This document shows positions 33,525 to 42,126 of a stretch of DNA of 64,000 nucleotides, one piece after another (the stretch's first letter is position 1; the number at the start of each line of letters is the position of its first letter). Under the pieces are notes generated by a model. That model saw nothing but the letters and a program-made list of their open reading frames with translations, was not told the origin of the DNA and did no database searches. Location: the NCBI RefSeq assembly GCF_046614695.1, contig NZ_JBKKHQ010000014.1, positions 1 to 64,000 of the forward strand, in the 5' to 3' direction. The position numbers and the translations under genes are program-made. This DNA is from Pokkaliibacter sp046614695. GTDB lineage: Bacteria; Pseudomonadota; Gammaproteobacteria; Pseudomonadales; Balneatricaceae.

Positions 33525-34753
33525 ATTTTATTCGATCCTTTCAATATATCCATATAACGTTCGACAACGATATCAGGCGCCCAAAGTGTCAATGCTCTAT
33601 CTCTTATTAACTTTTGATGTGTGCGCTTCGATAGATTTTTTAATACCCAATCAATTCCCAATGCGAAGTCTTCATTATCATATGCTGTTGCCAGGTAGCC
33701 TGATTTTTGATGTGAGATTGTTTCTTTTACTCCCGTAGCATTAAAAGCTATTACAGGAGTACCGCAGAACTGAGACTCTGATGAAACTTGACTAAAGGAC
33801 TCAACTCTAGAAGGTACAAGAGTCACGTCTATAGCATTATAAAAAGTGGCCATTGCAAATTCATTGCGAATAGGTCCTAAAAAAGTTAACTCAAATCCTT
33901 TAAGCTCTTCATAAATAATATTTGCTTTTAATTTGTGGCCAAAAAAAACAAAAGCAACATCTTTTGGGTTAAATAAATTACTATTTATAATGCTTTTAAG
34001 GAGCGATATTCCTTTATTGAGTGCATCACTTCCGCTCCAAAAGCCCATGCCAATGATTTTTTTGTTTTTATTAAGGCCGAGAATTTCTTTGCAGATATTC
34101 TGGTCGTGTGTTGTAAATATCTCAGGGTCCAGAGTATTTGGTAGCACAGATACAGGGTTACGTGAAAACAACTTGCTATCTAGGACGCAGGAACGCAACC
34201 ATTCTGATGGGGTTATTAGCTCCATCTCTGTGCTCCAGAAACGCCGCTTTCTATTCCAAAGATATTTGTCAATTATATGCACGTTAGCGTCATGGCTATT
34301 ATTAAAATAGAAAGAGGCAGGGTGCTCTACTAAATGCTCACTTCCACACATTGCCCACATATCATGAAGTGTTAATATTTTTTTGCTCTTTATTTTTGAA
34401 ATGTCTTTTATCGACAGCGAGCCATTGTTGATCCAGTGAATATTGACAGAATCGTAATGGTTGCTGTTGATAAGATCTAAAAGGTTTCCAGGTAGAAGGT
34501 TAAGTGTTCGCGGGCAAGAGGTATCCTTAATTATTTTTTGTAGTGCTAATCTAGAAATCTGATTATATATTAGATTACGAATTTTAGCTTTTTTGCTAAT
34601 TATGCTTGACTCAAGAAAGGCGTCTTCCTTATCTGCTTCGGACACAATCAAGCGAATATCTTTATCCCGCTTATAGAGTGCGTTTGCCAGTCTATATGTT
34701 GCTATGGCTGCACCACCCTGACTATCCGAAGAACTTACGAGAGCTATTTTCAT
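33521..34753 (-). CDS. Glycosyltransferase family 4, WcaC-like
   Basis: A 410-residue GT-B enzyme. The start VSSSDSQGGAAIATYRLANAL and the block LTLHDMWAMCGSEHLVEHP are typical of the WcaC-type colanic-acid transferases. The donor site carries LVPSRVESFSQVSSESQFCGTPVIAF. Overlaps the GT2-like gene upstream and gmd downstream by four bases each. Strong A+T bias. Sugar donor not predictable. Confidence 0.8.
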   Translation of the reverse strand: MKIALVSSSDSQGGAAIATYRLANALYKRDKDIRLIVSEADKEDAFLESSIISKKAKIRNLIYNQISRLALQKIIKDTSCPRTLNLLPGNLLDLINSNHYDSVNIHWINNGSLSIKDISKIKSKKILTLHDMWAMCGSEHLVEHPASFYFNNSHDANVHIIDKYLWNRKRRFWSTEMELITPSEWLRSCVLDSKLFSRNPVSVLPNTLDPEIFTTHDQNICKEILGLNKNKKIIGMGFWSGSDALNKGISLLKSIINSNLFNPKDVAFVFFGHKLKANIIYEELKGFELTFLGPIRNEFAMATFYNAIDVTLVPSRVESFSQVSSESQFCGTPVIAFNATGVKETISHQKSGYLATAYDNEDFALGIDWVLKNLSKRTHQKLIRDRALTLWAPDIVVERYMDILKGSNKI

Positions 34754-35685
34754 ATAAGGTTACGTATTATTTTAAATATTTTCCGTGATGCTCTAATGTG
34801 AAAAGCATGTACAAGAGATTTATAAAATTTCTTTATATCCTGATAGGCATCAGAGTCTTCTTCAATAGTGCTTGGATATAAATGCTTTTTGCTTATATTT
34901 AAATCTGAGTCAAAAATATCGGTTGTTTCACAGTTCTCGCCTGAACTGTCATTCCCGATATTTTTAATGAAGGATTGATATGGATTAAGGCAGAGGCCTT
35001 TGTTCTCGTGAATTGTTTGATACCAAAAAACTGCCCATGTATCTATTTTTTTTAAATGATTATCTTTAATCTGCTGGAATAAATTAAAACTGCCTTCTAA
35101 GTTAAAATTATAGCGTGCTTTTCTTGGAGTGTAACGTTTAACTGCTGTGGTGGCATCTTTCTGGAAAAACTCCCAGCGGTCTTGCCATGTCGCCCACCCC
35201 CAACAATTCATCCCTCTCCAAAAAAACGAGTCTTGCTCAGATCTAACTTGGGAAAAAGTTCCTTCTGGAAAAGTCCAACCAGAGATATGCCAAACTTCTT
35301 TTGCATCTTGATATTTTTCTAATGAATTGTTCATATATTCAAGAAAATAAGGAGAGGACACCATATCGTCTTCTAAAATAATAGCTTTTCCATATGTACT
35401 AATTACTTGGCTTACGCCCTCGATAATAGAATTGGCTAACCCCTTGTTTGATTTGCTTTCGCTTATGATTAAAGAGTTGAAGCCCGTTATGTTATGAATG
35501 TATGCTCGAACTTCTCTTACGGAAGATTTTTGATTTTCATTTTTTGCACCATCTGAAAATATAAAAACGTCTGTGCTTTTTGCGAGAGTGTTGTTTAAAA
35601 GAGAGTCTATAGTCTGTTTTAAATGGTCTGGTCTGTTGTAACAGAAAATAACTACTGGAGCTGGATGAGTTTTTAAGTTAGACAT
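34750..35685 (-). CDS. GT-A family glycosyltransferase
   Basis: A 311-residue protein with a GT-A start (PVVIFCYNRPDHLKQTIDSL), the DVFIFSDGAKNE nucleotide-site strand and AIILEDDMVSSPYFLEYMN, where EDD is the DxD-like metal site. A later WRGMNCWGWATWQDRW block is typical of a capsule transferase group related to sugar-transferases of family GT2. It starts 37 bases past the end of the displaced reading frame of the acyltransferase. Acceptor and donor unknown. Confidence 0.72.
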   Translation of the reverse strand: MSNLKTHPAPVVIFCYNRPDHLKQTIDSLLNNTLAKSTDVFIFSDGAKNENQKSSVREVRAYIHNITGFNSLIISESKSNKGLANSIIEGVSQVISTYGKAIILEDDMVSSPYFLEYMNNSLEKYQDAKEVWHISGWTFPEGTFSQVRSEQDSFFWRGMNCWGWATWQDRWEFFQKDATTAVKRYTPRKARYNFNLEGSFNLFQQIKDNHLKKIDTWAVFWYQTIHENKGLCLNPYQSFIKNIGNDSSGENCETTDIFDSDLNISKKHLYPSTIEEDSDAYQDIKKFYKSLVHAFHIRASRKIFKIIRNLI

Positions 35686-35721
35686 TTTAGATTGCCCCCT
35701 CTTTGTGAATCTCTTTTTCTT

Positions 35722-35838
35722 TCAAACTTTTAAAAACTTCAAAGAAGGTTGTTCAATAAATTTTGTCAGGCTCCAAGCAATTATTAAAGATAAAATAAAG
35801 CCTATAACTAAGCTTAAGATCTTTGCTGTGTTGAATAA
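35722..35838 (-). pseudogene. Displaced C-terminal part of the acyltransferase gene
   Basis: In the +1 frame relative to the upstream acyltransferase reading frame, an open stretch from 35838 to the TGA at 35724-35722 encodes a hydrophobic segment then a polar end: ILSLVIGFILSLIIAWSLTK followed by FIEQPSLKFLKV. This is the last membrane helix and the E-x-P ending typical of acyltransferase-3 proteins. It is not reachable without a frame change, which must lie between about 35838 and 35800. Confidence 0.75.
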
Positions 35839-36682
35839 TTACAAAGCCTAAATTTTGATGTGCTAGGTAAAGTGCGTAAGAGATTTTTCCAAAAAAAACA
35901 AAGTGTCTAAGAATGCTTTTTGTAAATGAAGTGAAAAGGGCTGCGTAAAAAATGGCAATTAATAAAATTAGTGCGACAATGTCTTCTGCAGAGCCCTGAT
36001 AAATTAATAGTGCTATCGTTAAAAATATTGAAGCGTAACTGCCTAGGTTAAGATCTCTTTGATATTTTTGTTTGTAAAAAAAGATTCCTATCACAAAATA
36101 GGGTGAGTATGAAAATAGCCAAACCCTCTCGAATGGTAGAAACTCATAGTGGATCGATTTATTCAAAAAAATATAAAACAAAGTGAGTAGAGTAATGATG
36201 CTATCGCTGTAACGTAGGCAACGAAATGTAAATGCAAGTGCGATGATTAGATAAAAAGCTAACTCAATGCTCAGAGTCCAGTAGACACCATCCACGTATT
36301 TAGTACCGAAGTATCCGCCAAACATAGTAAGATTTATCAATGCTGTGTTTGGAGTAACCTCTCTTCCTTCAAGGCCAAAGGTAGTAACGACTGCAAAAGA
36401 AATTAGCAAAGCCACCCAGTAAGTGGGGTATAGCCTTATAAAGCGTGACTTTAGGAAGCTTGAAGTGCTGTCGGCTGCATTTACAGAAAGATAAATTACA
36501 AAACCGCTGATAAAAAAGAAAAGCTGTACGCCGTAATGCCCATATTTAGCAATAGATATCTCGGGGCCGCTGTTATAAGTAAAATGATAATGATAGAAAT
36601 AGTGAAAAAAAACAAATGATAGAGCGGCTATTCCCCTAAGAGCATCAAGTTCTGATAATCTATTTGTTGTTTTTTTAAGCAT
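35753..36682 (-). CDS. Acyltransferase-3 family membrane O-acetyltransferase, frameshifted near its end
   Basis: A membrane protein that would O-acetylate a sugar of the polysaccharide. The N terminus has RLSELDALRGIAALSFVFFHY with the catalytic His region, and LKSRFIRLYPTYWVAL holds the R-x10-type signature of the family. About nine membrane segments follow. The reading frame ends at 309 residues with a polar tail (NNCLEPDKIY) instead of the last helix; that helix is present in the next frame (35722-35838). A one-base insertion or two-base-type deletion is implied, from mutation, phase change or sequencing error. Activity is doubtful. Overlaps the fucosyltransferase gene by eight bases. Confidence 0.8.
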   Translation of the reverse strand: MLKKTTNRLSELDALRGIAALSFVFFHYFYHYHFTYNSGPEISIAKYGHYGVQLFFFISGFVIYLSVNAADSTSSFLKSRFIRLYPTYWVALLISFAVVTTFGLEGREVTPNTALINLTMFGGYFGTKYVDGVYWTLSIELAFYLIIALAFTFRCLRYSDSIITLLTLFYIFLNKSIHYEFLPFERVWLFSYSPYFVIGIFFYKQKYQRDLNLGSYASIFLTIALLIYQGSAEDIVALILLIAIFYAALFTSFTKSILRHFVFFGKISYALYLAHQNLGFVIIQHSKDLKLSYRLYFIFNNCLEPDKIY

Positions 36683-37562
36683 CTTGCTTTTCCAATTTTA
36701 TCGCATCAATTTTCTTGTAACCTGTTGGAATAGGGCTGCTGTGGTAGTCTATTTGACTGTTAAAACCAAGCCAGTGTTGAGGTGCGTAAACATTATCTGG
36801 CGAGGACTTCATCAAATAGGCGGCCCACCAGCTAAAACTGCTAGGGCTTAATATGGCGCCATTACAAAGTGTCATGCAAGCAAAGTCTTCACTGGCAGAT
36901 GTCAGATTCGATAGGTAAATATTTTCAATATGGCCGAAGTGTTGATTTATAAAATCATAGTCATCTGAGAAGAATATTAGAGCAGATTGAGGAAAGCGTT
37001 CGCGTACTTGTTTTATAGCCTCATAGAAATAGCTTAACGGAAGTAGTGCGGACTTTCCTAAAACGGTATGCGTTAGATAATCTCCACGCCTAATATGTAT
37101 AAAGAATTTCTTCTCTGACTTTATTTTTTGCATAAATGAGGAGGGTGCTGCCAAATGTTCTGGTTTTATTGCCAGTTCGGCGGCTACTTCTTCTGAAAAA
37201 AAATAGTCGCTCTGAAAGAAGCCTGTTTCGACAAAGTTGATTCTATTAATTAATCCTTTCCGGGACTTGGTTCTAGTCGTCTCGCGGGTATAGCTGCCTA
37301 GAATCTTTTCTCGCTCTGCCTTAGTAACCCTGATTAGCCGGGTTGTTGCTAATAAAGTAATAAGTATTTTTGCTAAGGTGTATAGCTTAGTGCTGTGCTT
37401 TATTCTTTTAAAATTTATATGGTTTCTGTCTTTGATGAAAGTTTGATTTAGATCATCCATTCCTATTGAAATTATTTTTTCATTTTTATTGGCTTGGGTA
37501 CGTAAAAAAGCATATTGAAAAACCTGGTTCCCCAGTCGGCCTTCCGAAAAAAATATAATCAC
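36675..37562 (-). CDS. Alpha-1,2-fucosyltransferase, family GT11
   Basis: A 295-residue transferase adding L-fucose from GDP-fucose, usually to galactose O2. The GT11 motifs are visible: an N-terminal GRLGNQVFQYAFLR, the donor-binding HIRRGDY at 156-162, and the late block LCNGAILSPSSFSWWAAYL. This fits gmd-fcl in the same operon and supports a fucosylated polymer. It overlaps wzx by four bases. Confidence 0.9.
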   Translation of the reverse strand: MIIFFSEGRLGNQVFQYAFLRTQANKNEKIISIGMDDLNQTFIKDRNHINFKRIKHSTKLYTLAKILITLLATTRLIRVTKAEREKILGSYTRETTRTKSRKGLINRINFVETGFFQSDYFFSEEVAAELAIKPEHLAAPSSFMQKIKSEKKFFIHIRRGDYLTHTVLGKSALLPLSYFYEAIKQVRERFPQSALIFFSDDYDFINQHFGHIENIYLSNLTSASEDFACMTLCNGAILSPSSFSWWAAYLMKSSPDNVYAPQHWLGFNSQIDYHSSPIPTGYKKIDAIKLEKQDA

Positions 37563-38866
37563 GCAACTAACCTTTTAATTGAAAATTTCCAGAAAGTGAT
37601 GATTGAATAAATCATGCAGAGAACGTTTTTTCTTGATTTTTTATATAATAGATCTATCAAAAATATAGAGACTAAGAAAGAAATATAAGTGGTGATAATA
37701 GCTCCTAGCGCTCCGTAATTAGGGATTAATAAATAGTTTAATGAAACATTGGTGAGTGTTCCAATTCCCATGCTAATGAATGAATACGTAGTCATGTTTT
37801 CGTTTACCAAAAAAACGCTGCGTGCAACACCCATGTTTGTAAAGAACATGCGGAACGACATAAGAAAAAGTAAAAAACCGACACCGGTATATTCTTTTCC
37901 ATACAGTATGTCTGCAATAGGATATGAAGCTAATGCTATTGAGCCTGTTATAAAAATAAATAGAATAAAGTTTAGTCGATAAAAATTGGTCAGAGCTTGT
38001 CTGTAATTTTCTTCACCCGTTGCGTGAGCAGAAACCAGTTTAGGAAAGAAAGTGCTCTTGATAATCATTGGGACAAATGATGCAGCTTCCACGATGCGTA
38101 AGGCGGAAGAATATAAACCTACCTCATGCTCACTGAACATTTTAGCCAGCATAAACTGATCGATTCTAGCTTGCAGCATAATAACGGTGCCAGTGAAAAT
38201 TAATGGCCAGCTATCCTGCAGTATATTTAAGATTAATTCCTTATCGAAAGTCGCTTCCCCTTCCAGTTGTCGATATTCAGTTTTCATGAATAAAAGAAGG
38301 CCGATAGATAAAATAAGAGTGTCAACAGCAAAGGCAGCAGCAATCCAAAATAATCCTAAATTAAATTCTACACAAATTACTTTTGCTATGCTGGATAATA
38401 TTATGGCTGCTATGCTTGCCAGTGTGCTCAGTCTTCCTTTAAGTTCACTTTGATAGTAAAGGTCGAAAACGCTGAATATTTGAAAGAAATATCCTATCAG
38501 AAGTATAGCTATAATCTGTTTTGCTTTATACGTATCGCTGGATGAGTAAATGTATATTCCTACGAATAAGCACATTAATAGGTAGCCTAATAGCTTTATT
38601 AGCAGGCTATTAAAGATGATTGTTTTTTTCTTTTCTGGAAATTTGATAATTTCTCGTGTGAATATATTATCTATTCCAAGCGACGCTATAGCTAAAAATA
38701 TGGCGATGATAGATTGTGCATAGTTTAGTGTCCCAAACTCCTCGGGGCCTAAGTATCGAGCAACCCATGCACCAACAAAGATTCCTGAGAACATCCGGAG
38801 GAGCTTCTCAGAAAACAGCCAGCCACTATTTTTAAAGTAGTGTAAAACTCCTTTTGTTTCGCTCAC
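37559..38866 (-). CDS. wzx: Wzx-type repeat-unit flippase
   Basis: A 435-residue protein of the MOP/polysaccharide-synthase fold with 12-14 hydrophobic segments, starting with KNSGWLFSEKLLRMFSGIFV and the YLGPEEFGTLNYAQSI block typical of Wzx. It would flip undecaprenyl-linked repeat units to the periplasm for the Wzy polymerase. Nine bases downstream of ugd. Marked A+T bias begins here and runs down the operon to about 28 kb. Confidence 0.9.
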   Translation of the reverse strand: MSETKGVLHYFKNSGWLFSEKLLRMFSGIFVGAWVARYLGPEEFGTLNYAQSIIAIFLAIASLGIDNIFTREIIKFPEKKKTIIFNSLLIKLLGYLLMCLFVGIYIYSSSDTYKAKQIIAILLIGYFFQIFSVFDLYYQSELKGRLSTLASIAAIILSSIAKVICVEFNLGLFWIAAAFAVDTLILSIGLLLFMKTEYRQLEGEATFDKELILNILQDSWPLIFTGTVIMLQARIDQFMLAKMFSEHEVGLYSSALRIVEAASFVPMIIKSTFFPKLVSAHATGEENYRQALTNFYRLNFILFIFITGSIALASYPIADILYGKEYTGVGFLLFLMSFRMFFTNMGVARSVFLVNENMTTYSFISMGIGTLTNVSLNYLLIPNYGALGAIITTYISFLVSIFLIDLLYKKSRKNVLCMIYSIITFWKFSIKRLVA

Positions 38867-38875
38867 TTTTACACT

Positions 38876-40207
38876 CTACTTCTGTTTTCTGCCAATCGAA
38901 ACGTACTTTAAGTCTTGTTTATTTACTAACGATGGTTCATACAGATTTCTGCCGTCAAAAAGAGTCTTATCTTTCAGCTGGGTCTGGAGCATACTAAAGT
39001 TCGGTGCCCTGAAGTTTTTCCATTCGGTGACAATCACCAGTGCGTCCGCTCCCTGTAGCGCACCTTCTTTGGTGCCCATCAAGGTCAGGTCTTCACGTGT
39101 GCCATAAATGCGCTGGCATTCTTCCATGGCTTCCGGGTCATAAGCCTGAACTTTGGCTCCGGCATTCCAGAGGGCTTCCATGAGGACGCGGCTGGGAGCT
39201 TCACGCATATCATCCGTATTGGGTTTGAACGCCAGCCCCCAGAGTGCAAAGACCTTGCCTTGCAGATTATCAGTGCCGTAGTGCTGGGTAATAAACTCAA
39301 ACAGCTTATGCTTTTGCTGGTTATTAGTGTCTTCAACGGCTTTCAGGATCTTAGCGTCATAGCCGATTTGGCTGGCTGTCATCTTTAGGGCTTGCACATC
39401 CTTAGGGAAACAGGAGCCGCCGTAGCCACAGCCAGGGTAGATAAAGTGATAGCCAATACGTGGGTCAGAGCCGATACCTTTGCGAACGGCTTCAATATCT
39501 GCGCCTAGTTTTTCTGCAAGATTCGCCATCTCGTTCATGAAGGAGATCTTCGTGGCCAACATGCAGTTCGCTGCGTACTTGGTCAGCTCTGCACTGCGCA
39601 CATCCATGATGATGAGCTTTTCATGGTTGCGGTTGAAGGGCGCGTATAGCTCTCGCATTGTGCCTTCGACATCGGTACTGTCGGTTCCGATGATGATTCT
39701 GTCCGGGCGCATGCAGTCATTCACTGCAGAGCCTTCTTTCAGAAACTCGGGGTTGGATGCCACGTGGTAAGTCAGTTTTTTGTCGCGAGCGCTGAGGACT
39801 TCTTCCACTTTGCTCCTGACCTTATCGGCGGTGCCAACAGGAACAGTGGATTTGTTGATGATAATTTTGGCCTCATCCATGTGTGAGGCAATGGTCTCAG
39901 CGACCTTTAATACGTACTGTAGATCCGCGCTGCCGTCTTCATCCGGTGGCGTCCCTACCGCAATAAACTGAACATTGCCAAAACCAACACCTTCTACTGA
40001 GTCTGTGGTGAACTGCAAGCGGCCGGCCTCGAAGTTTTCCTGAACCAGTGCTGTCAGACCAGGTTCATAGATTGGAATAATCCCTTTTTTCAGGTTTTCA
40101 ATCTTTGCGCTATCAATATCGACACAGCAGACTTCATGGCCAACTTCTGCCAGGACGGCCGCCTGAACCAAGCCGACATATCCAGTTCCGAAGACGGTAA
40201 CTTTCAT
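38876..40207 (-). CDS. ugd: UDP-glucose 6-dehydrogenase
   Basis: Oxidises UDP-glucose to UDP-glucuronate with two NAD+. The 443-residue enzyme has the Rossmann motif FGTGYVGLVQAAVLAEVGH, the conserved K210 region in SAELTKYAANCMLA, and catalytic C266 in GCGYGGSCFPKD. It is the first gene of the polysaccharide operon; the ops element lies 43 bases before its start codon. Confidence 0.94.
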   Translation of the reverse strand: MKVTVFGTGYVGLVQAAVLAEVGHEVCCVDIDSAKIENLKKGIIPIYEPGLTALVQENFEAGRLQFTTDSVEGVGFGNVQFIAVGTPPDEDGSADLQYVLKVAETIASHMDEAKIIINKSTVPVGTADKVRSKVEEVLSARDKKLTYHVASNPEFLKEGSAVNDCMRPDRIIIGTDSTDVEGTMRELYAPFNRNHEKLIIMDVRSAELTKYAANCMLATKISFMNEMANLAEKLGADIEAVRKGIGSDPRIGYHFIYPGCGYGGSCFPKDVQALKMTASQIGYDAKILKAVEDTNNQQKHKLFEFITQHYGTDNLQGKVFALWGLAFKPNTDDMREAPSRVLMEALWNAGAKVQAYDPEAMEECQRIYGTREDLTLMGTKEGALQGADALVIVTEWKNFRAPNFSMLQTQLKDKTLFDGRNLYEPSLVNKQDLKYVSIGRKQK

Positions 40208-40249
40208 GGGCGCTTATTCCTTTAAAGCTTTTTTCTAGTGTTGAAATAG

Positions 40250-40261
40250 CACGCTACCGCC
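40250..40261 (-). promoter_or_regulatory. ops element with JUMPstart-like flank
   Basis: On the minus strand GGCGGTAGCGTG is an exact match to the core of the ops pause element that recruits RfaH. The bases before it (AATCCAAG) resemble the AAGCCAGG just before ops in the E. coli JUMPstart sequence. It sits in the leader between rfaH and ugd, oriented with the operon. Only one such site was found in the window. Confidence 0.9.
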
Positions 40262-40336
40262 CTTGGATTGATCGTCAGTTTCCAAAAAACGTGCAGCATA
40301 TTGTGATCGCAGGCCTTTTGGCTGCGATGGTAGTCG

Positions 40337-40840
40337 TCAAAAACGGGAAATAGCGTGTAAAGGTACTTCGATACGCTGTGGTGTACTGAGAAGGGTCAAG
40401 AGCAGTAGCGCTCTGTCTTCTCCGCGTTGAGCCTGGAAAATGGCATCAAGCTCACTGAAACAGCCTTCCTTAATACGAACCTTGTCGCCAGTACTGAATG
40501 CTGGCTGCTCTGAAGGGGAGTCTTCCAAACGGTGCTTCAACCCTTCTATCACGCAGGTGGGTACAGCAAGAGGTTGATTATTAAAGGTCACCATCTTACT
40601 GACGCCGCGTGTGGAACGTATGGGGTACCAGTTATTCTCGACAGTATCGAGCTGGATAAAGAGATAGTTTGGGAATAACGGTTCTGTCACCCACTGCCGA
40701 CCAGTACGGCGGACTTTTTCAACGCGGTGGGTGGGGTGAAAGCAGGTAAACCCCTGATTGGTCAGGTGTTCTTCAGCACGGAAGCCTTCGCGTGGCTTGC
40801 ACTGGATCAGATACCATTGATGATCAGTGGGCGTGTTCAT
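40337..40840 (-). CDS. rfaH: RfaH-type transcription antiterminator
   Basis: A 167-residue NusG paralogue that loads onto RNA polymerase at ops and prevents termination over long operons. The NGN domain has WYLIQCKPREGFRAEEHL, the conserved EPLFPNYLF at 53-61, and TRGVS at 78-81ff, the region that contacts the ops hairpin in E. coli RfaH. A short KOW domain starts at GDKVRIKEGCFSELDAIF. The start ATG has AAAGGA eight bases upstream. In E. coli rfaH is unlinked to its targets; here it is immediately upstream of an ops-led operon on the same strand. Confidence 0.92.
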   Translation of the reverse strand: MNTPTDHQWYLIQCKPREGFRAEEHLTNQGFTCFHPTHRVEKVRRTGRQWVTEPLFPNYLFIQLDTVENNWYPIRSTRGVSKMVTFNNQPLAVPTCVIEGLKHRLEDSPSEQPAFSTGDKVRIKEGCFSELDAIFQAQRGEDRALLLLTLLSTPQRIEVPLHAISRF

Positions 40841-41339
40841 GCGTTATATCCTTTACGCCACATCGCTGGTCCCTTTGGGTAAGTGATAGTTTTCATGGTT
40901 ACGCACATCGTGTGCCTATTTCTTGGTATTACTTATGAACTTTAAGCCTTATCTAGAAGTGCGAACCTAAAAACTGCCAGATGGTCTCTGGCGTTTCGTT
41001 CTGCAGGCTGGGGTTCTGTCAGGTGATACCTATGAAATAGTATGAAAACTGCTGAAAGTGTAATTTTTTGTGCAACAAATAGGTGCAACATACTAGCAGT
41101 GGGCTCAGCCCAAGCCAATGACTTCAGGTCAACAGAGTGCTACTAAGATGAGTCCTACTTCTTGAAATGAGTACGAAAACAGCGACTTTGCTTCACTCTG
41201 TTAAATCAAAATTTAAGCGTTAATTATCCTAACGCATCTTTGATGGCTATCAGGTTTCATCATGTAATCAAAATGGCATAGGCGCGGTGATGTGGCGGCC
41301 CAGGAATCAGGCCGCCGTATTGAGGGAGCGTTGGGCTGA
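40841..41339. other. Non-coding region between ribB and rfaH
   Basis: About 500 bases with no convincing gene. It probably holds the promoter of the rfaH-polysaccharide unit. Visible structures are GCACA-TCG-TGTGC at 40903-40915, a direct repeat of GTGCAACA at 41070-41077 and 41083-41090 (13-base period), and GGCGGCC/GGCCGCC arms at 41294-41316 just past ribB, without a T run. No clear sigma-70 box pair was found. Confidence 0.6.
41070..41090. repeat. Direct repeat GTGCAACA upstream of rfaH
   Basis: Two exact copies of GTGCAACA, 13 bases start to start, about 230 bases before the rfaH start. This could be a tandem binding site for a regulator of the polysaccharide unit; no known regulator was matched. 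Confidence 0.45.
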
Positions 41340-42023
41340 TCAGATGGTTGCTTGAAGTGAAAAGGCTAGGTCTTCAATAGAGACAATCGGCATCTGGTGC
41401 TTGGCCGCAAAGGTGACTAGCTCTGGTAAGCGGGCCATTTCTCCGTCTTCTTTCTGCACTTCACACAGCACGCCATTAGGTGAAAGCCCGGCGAGCTTCA
41501 TCAGGTCCAGCGTGGCTTCTGTATGGCCGCGGCGCTCACGTACACCACCTGCTTTGGCGACCAATGGAAAAACATGCCCAGGGCGGGCAAGGTCGCTGGC
41601 TTTGGCGTTTGGGTGACAGGCGGTCTTGATCGTTGTGACGCGATCTTTAGCGGAAACGCCAGTGCTGACGCCTTCTCTGGCTTCGATGGTTACCGTAAAG
41701 GCGGTCTGATTTTTGGAGCTGTTGCTTTCCACCATGGGCGGCAGCTCAAGCTGGCGTGCCTGTGCTTCTTCAATGCAAAGGCAAACGATGCCGCTGCCTT
41801 CGCGGATGAGTAAGGCCATTTGTTGCGCGGTCAGATGGTCGACGGAAAAAATCATGTCCCCTTCGTTTTCTCGGTCTTCATCATCGACCACAATGATGCC
41901 GAGACCTGCTTTTAGGGCATTGACCGCCTTGTTGACACGCTCTTCGCGGGTGCCAAAGGTATCCAACAGGGAAAGGGATGCTTCTTGTGAAGCGTTGAAA
42001 GCGTTTTTGATGTGCTGATTCAT
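41340..42023 (-). CDS. ribB: 3,4-dihydroxy-2-butanone 4-phosphate synthase
   Basis: Makes the four-carbon precursor of riboflavin from ribulose 5-phosphate. The 227-residue stand-alone RibB (no GTP cyclohydrolase II domain) has VDDEDRENEGDMI with the acidic metal ligands, GSGIVCLCI, and the RRGHTEATLDLMKLAGL block. The ATG at 42023 gives the E. coli-like N terminus MNQHIKNAF; a longer frame to 42077 is not supported. An FMN riboswitch lies in its leader, so FMN excess would shut it off. Confidence 0.93.
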   Translation of the reverse strand: MNQHIKNAFNASQEASLSLLDTFGTREERVNKAVNALKAGLGIIVVDDEDRENEGDMIFSVDHLTAQQMALLIREGSGIVCLCIEEAQARQLELPPMVESNSSKNQTAFTVTIEAREGVSTGVSAKDRVTTIKTACHPNAKASDLARPGHVFPLVAKAGGVRERRGHTEATLDLMKLAGLSPNGVLCEVQKEDGEMARLPELVTFAAKHQMPIVSIEDLAFSLQATI

Positions 42024-42126
42024 GGTAATAACTCGAGCATGAATCAGGGCATAGGAAGAGTGCTCACCTATTGGCAAGCATGCACAAAAAGAGCCTTGCC
42101 ATTGCTGATGGCAAAGCGCTGTTGGT

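Noticed and set aside
41294..41316. GGCGGCC/GGCCGCC inverted repeat after ribB as a terminator
   Set aside because: No T run on either strand; noted as structure only.
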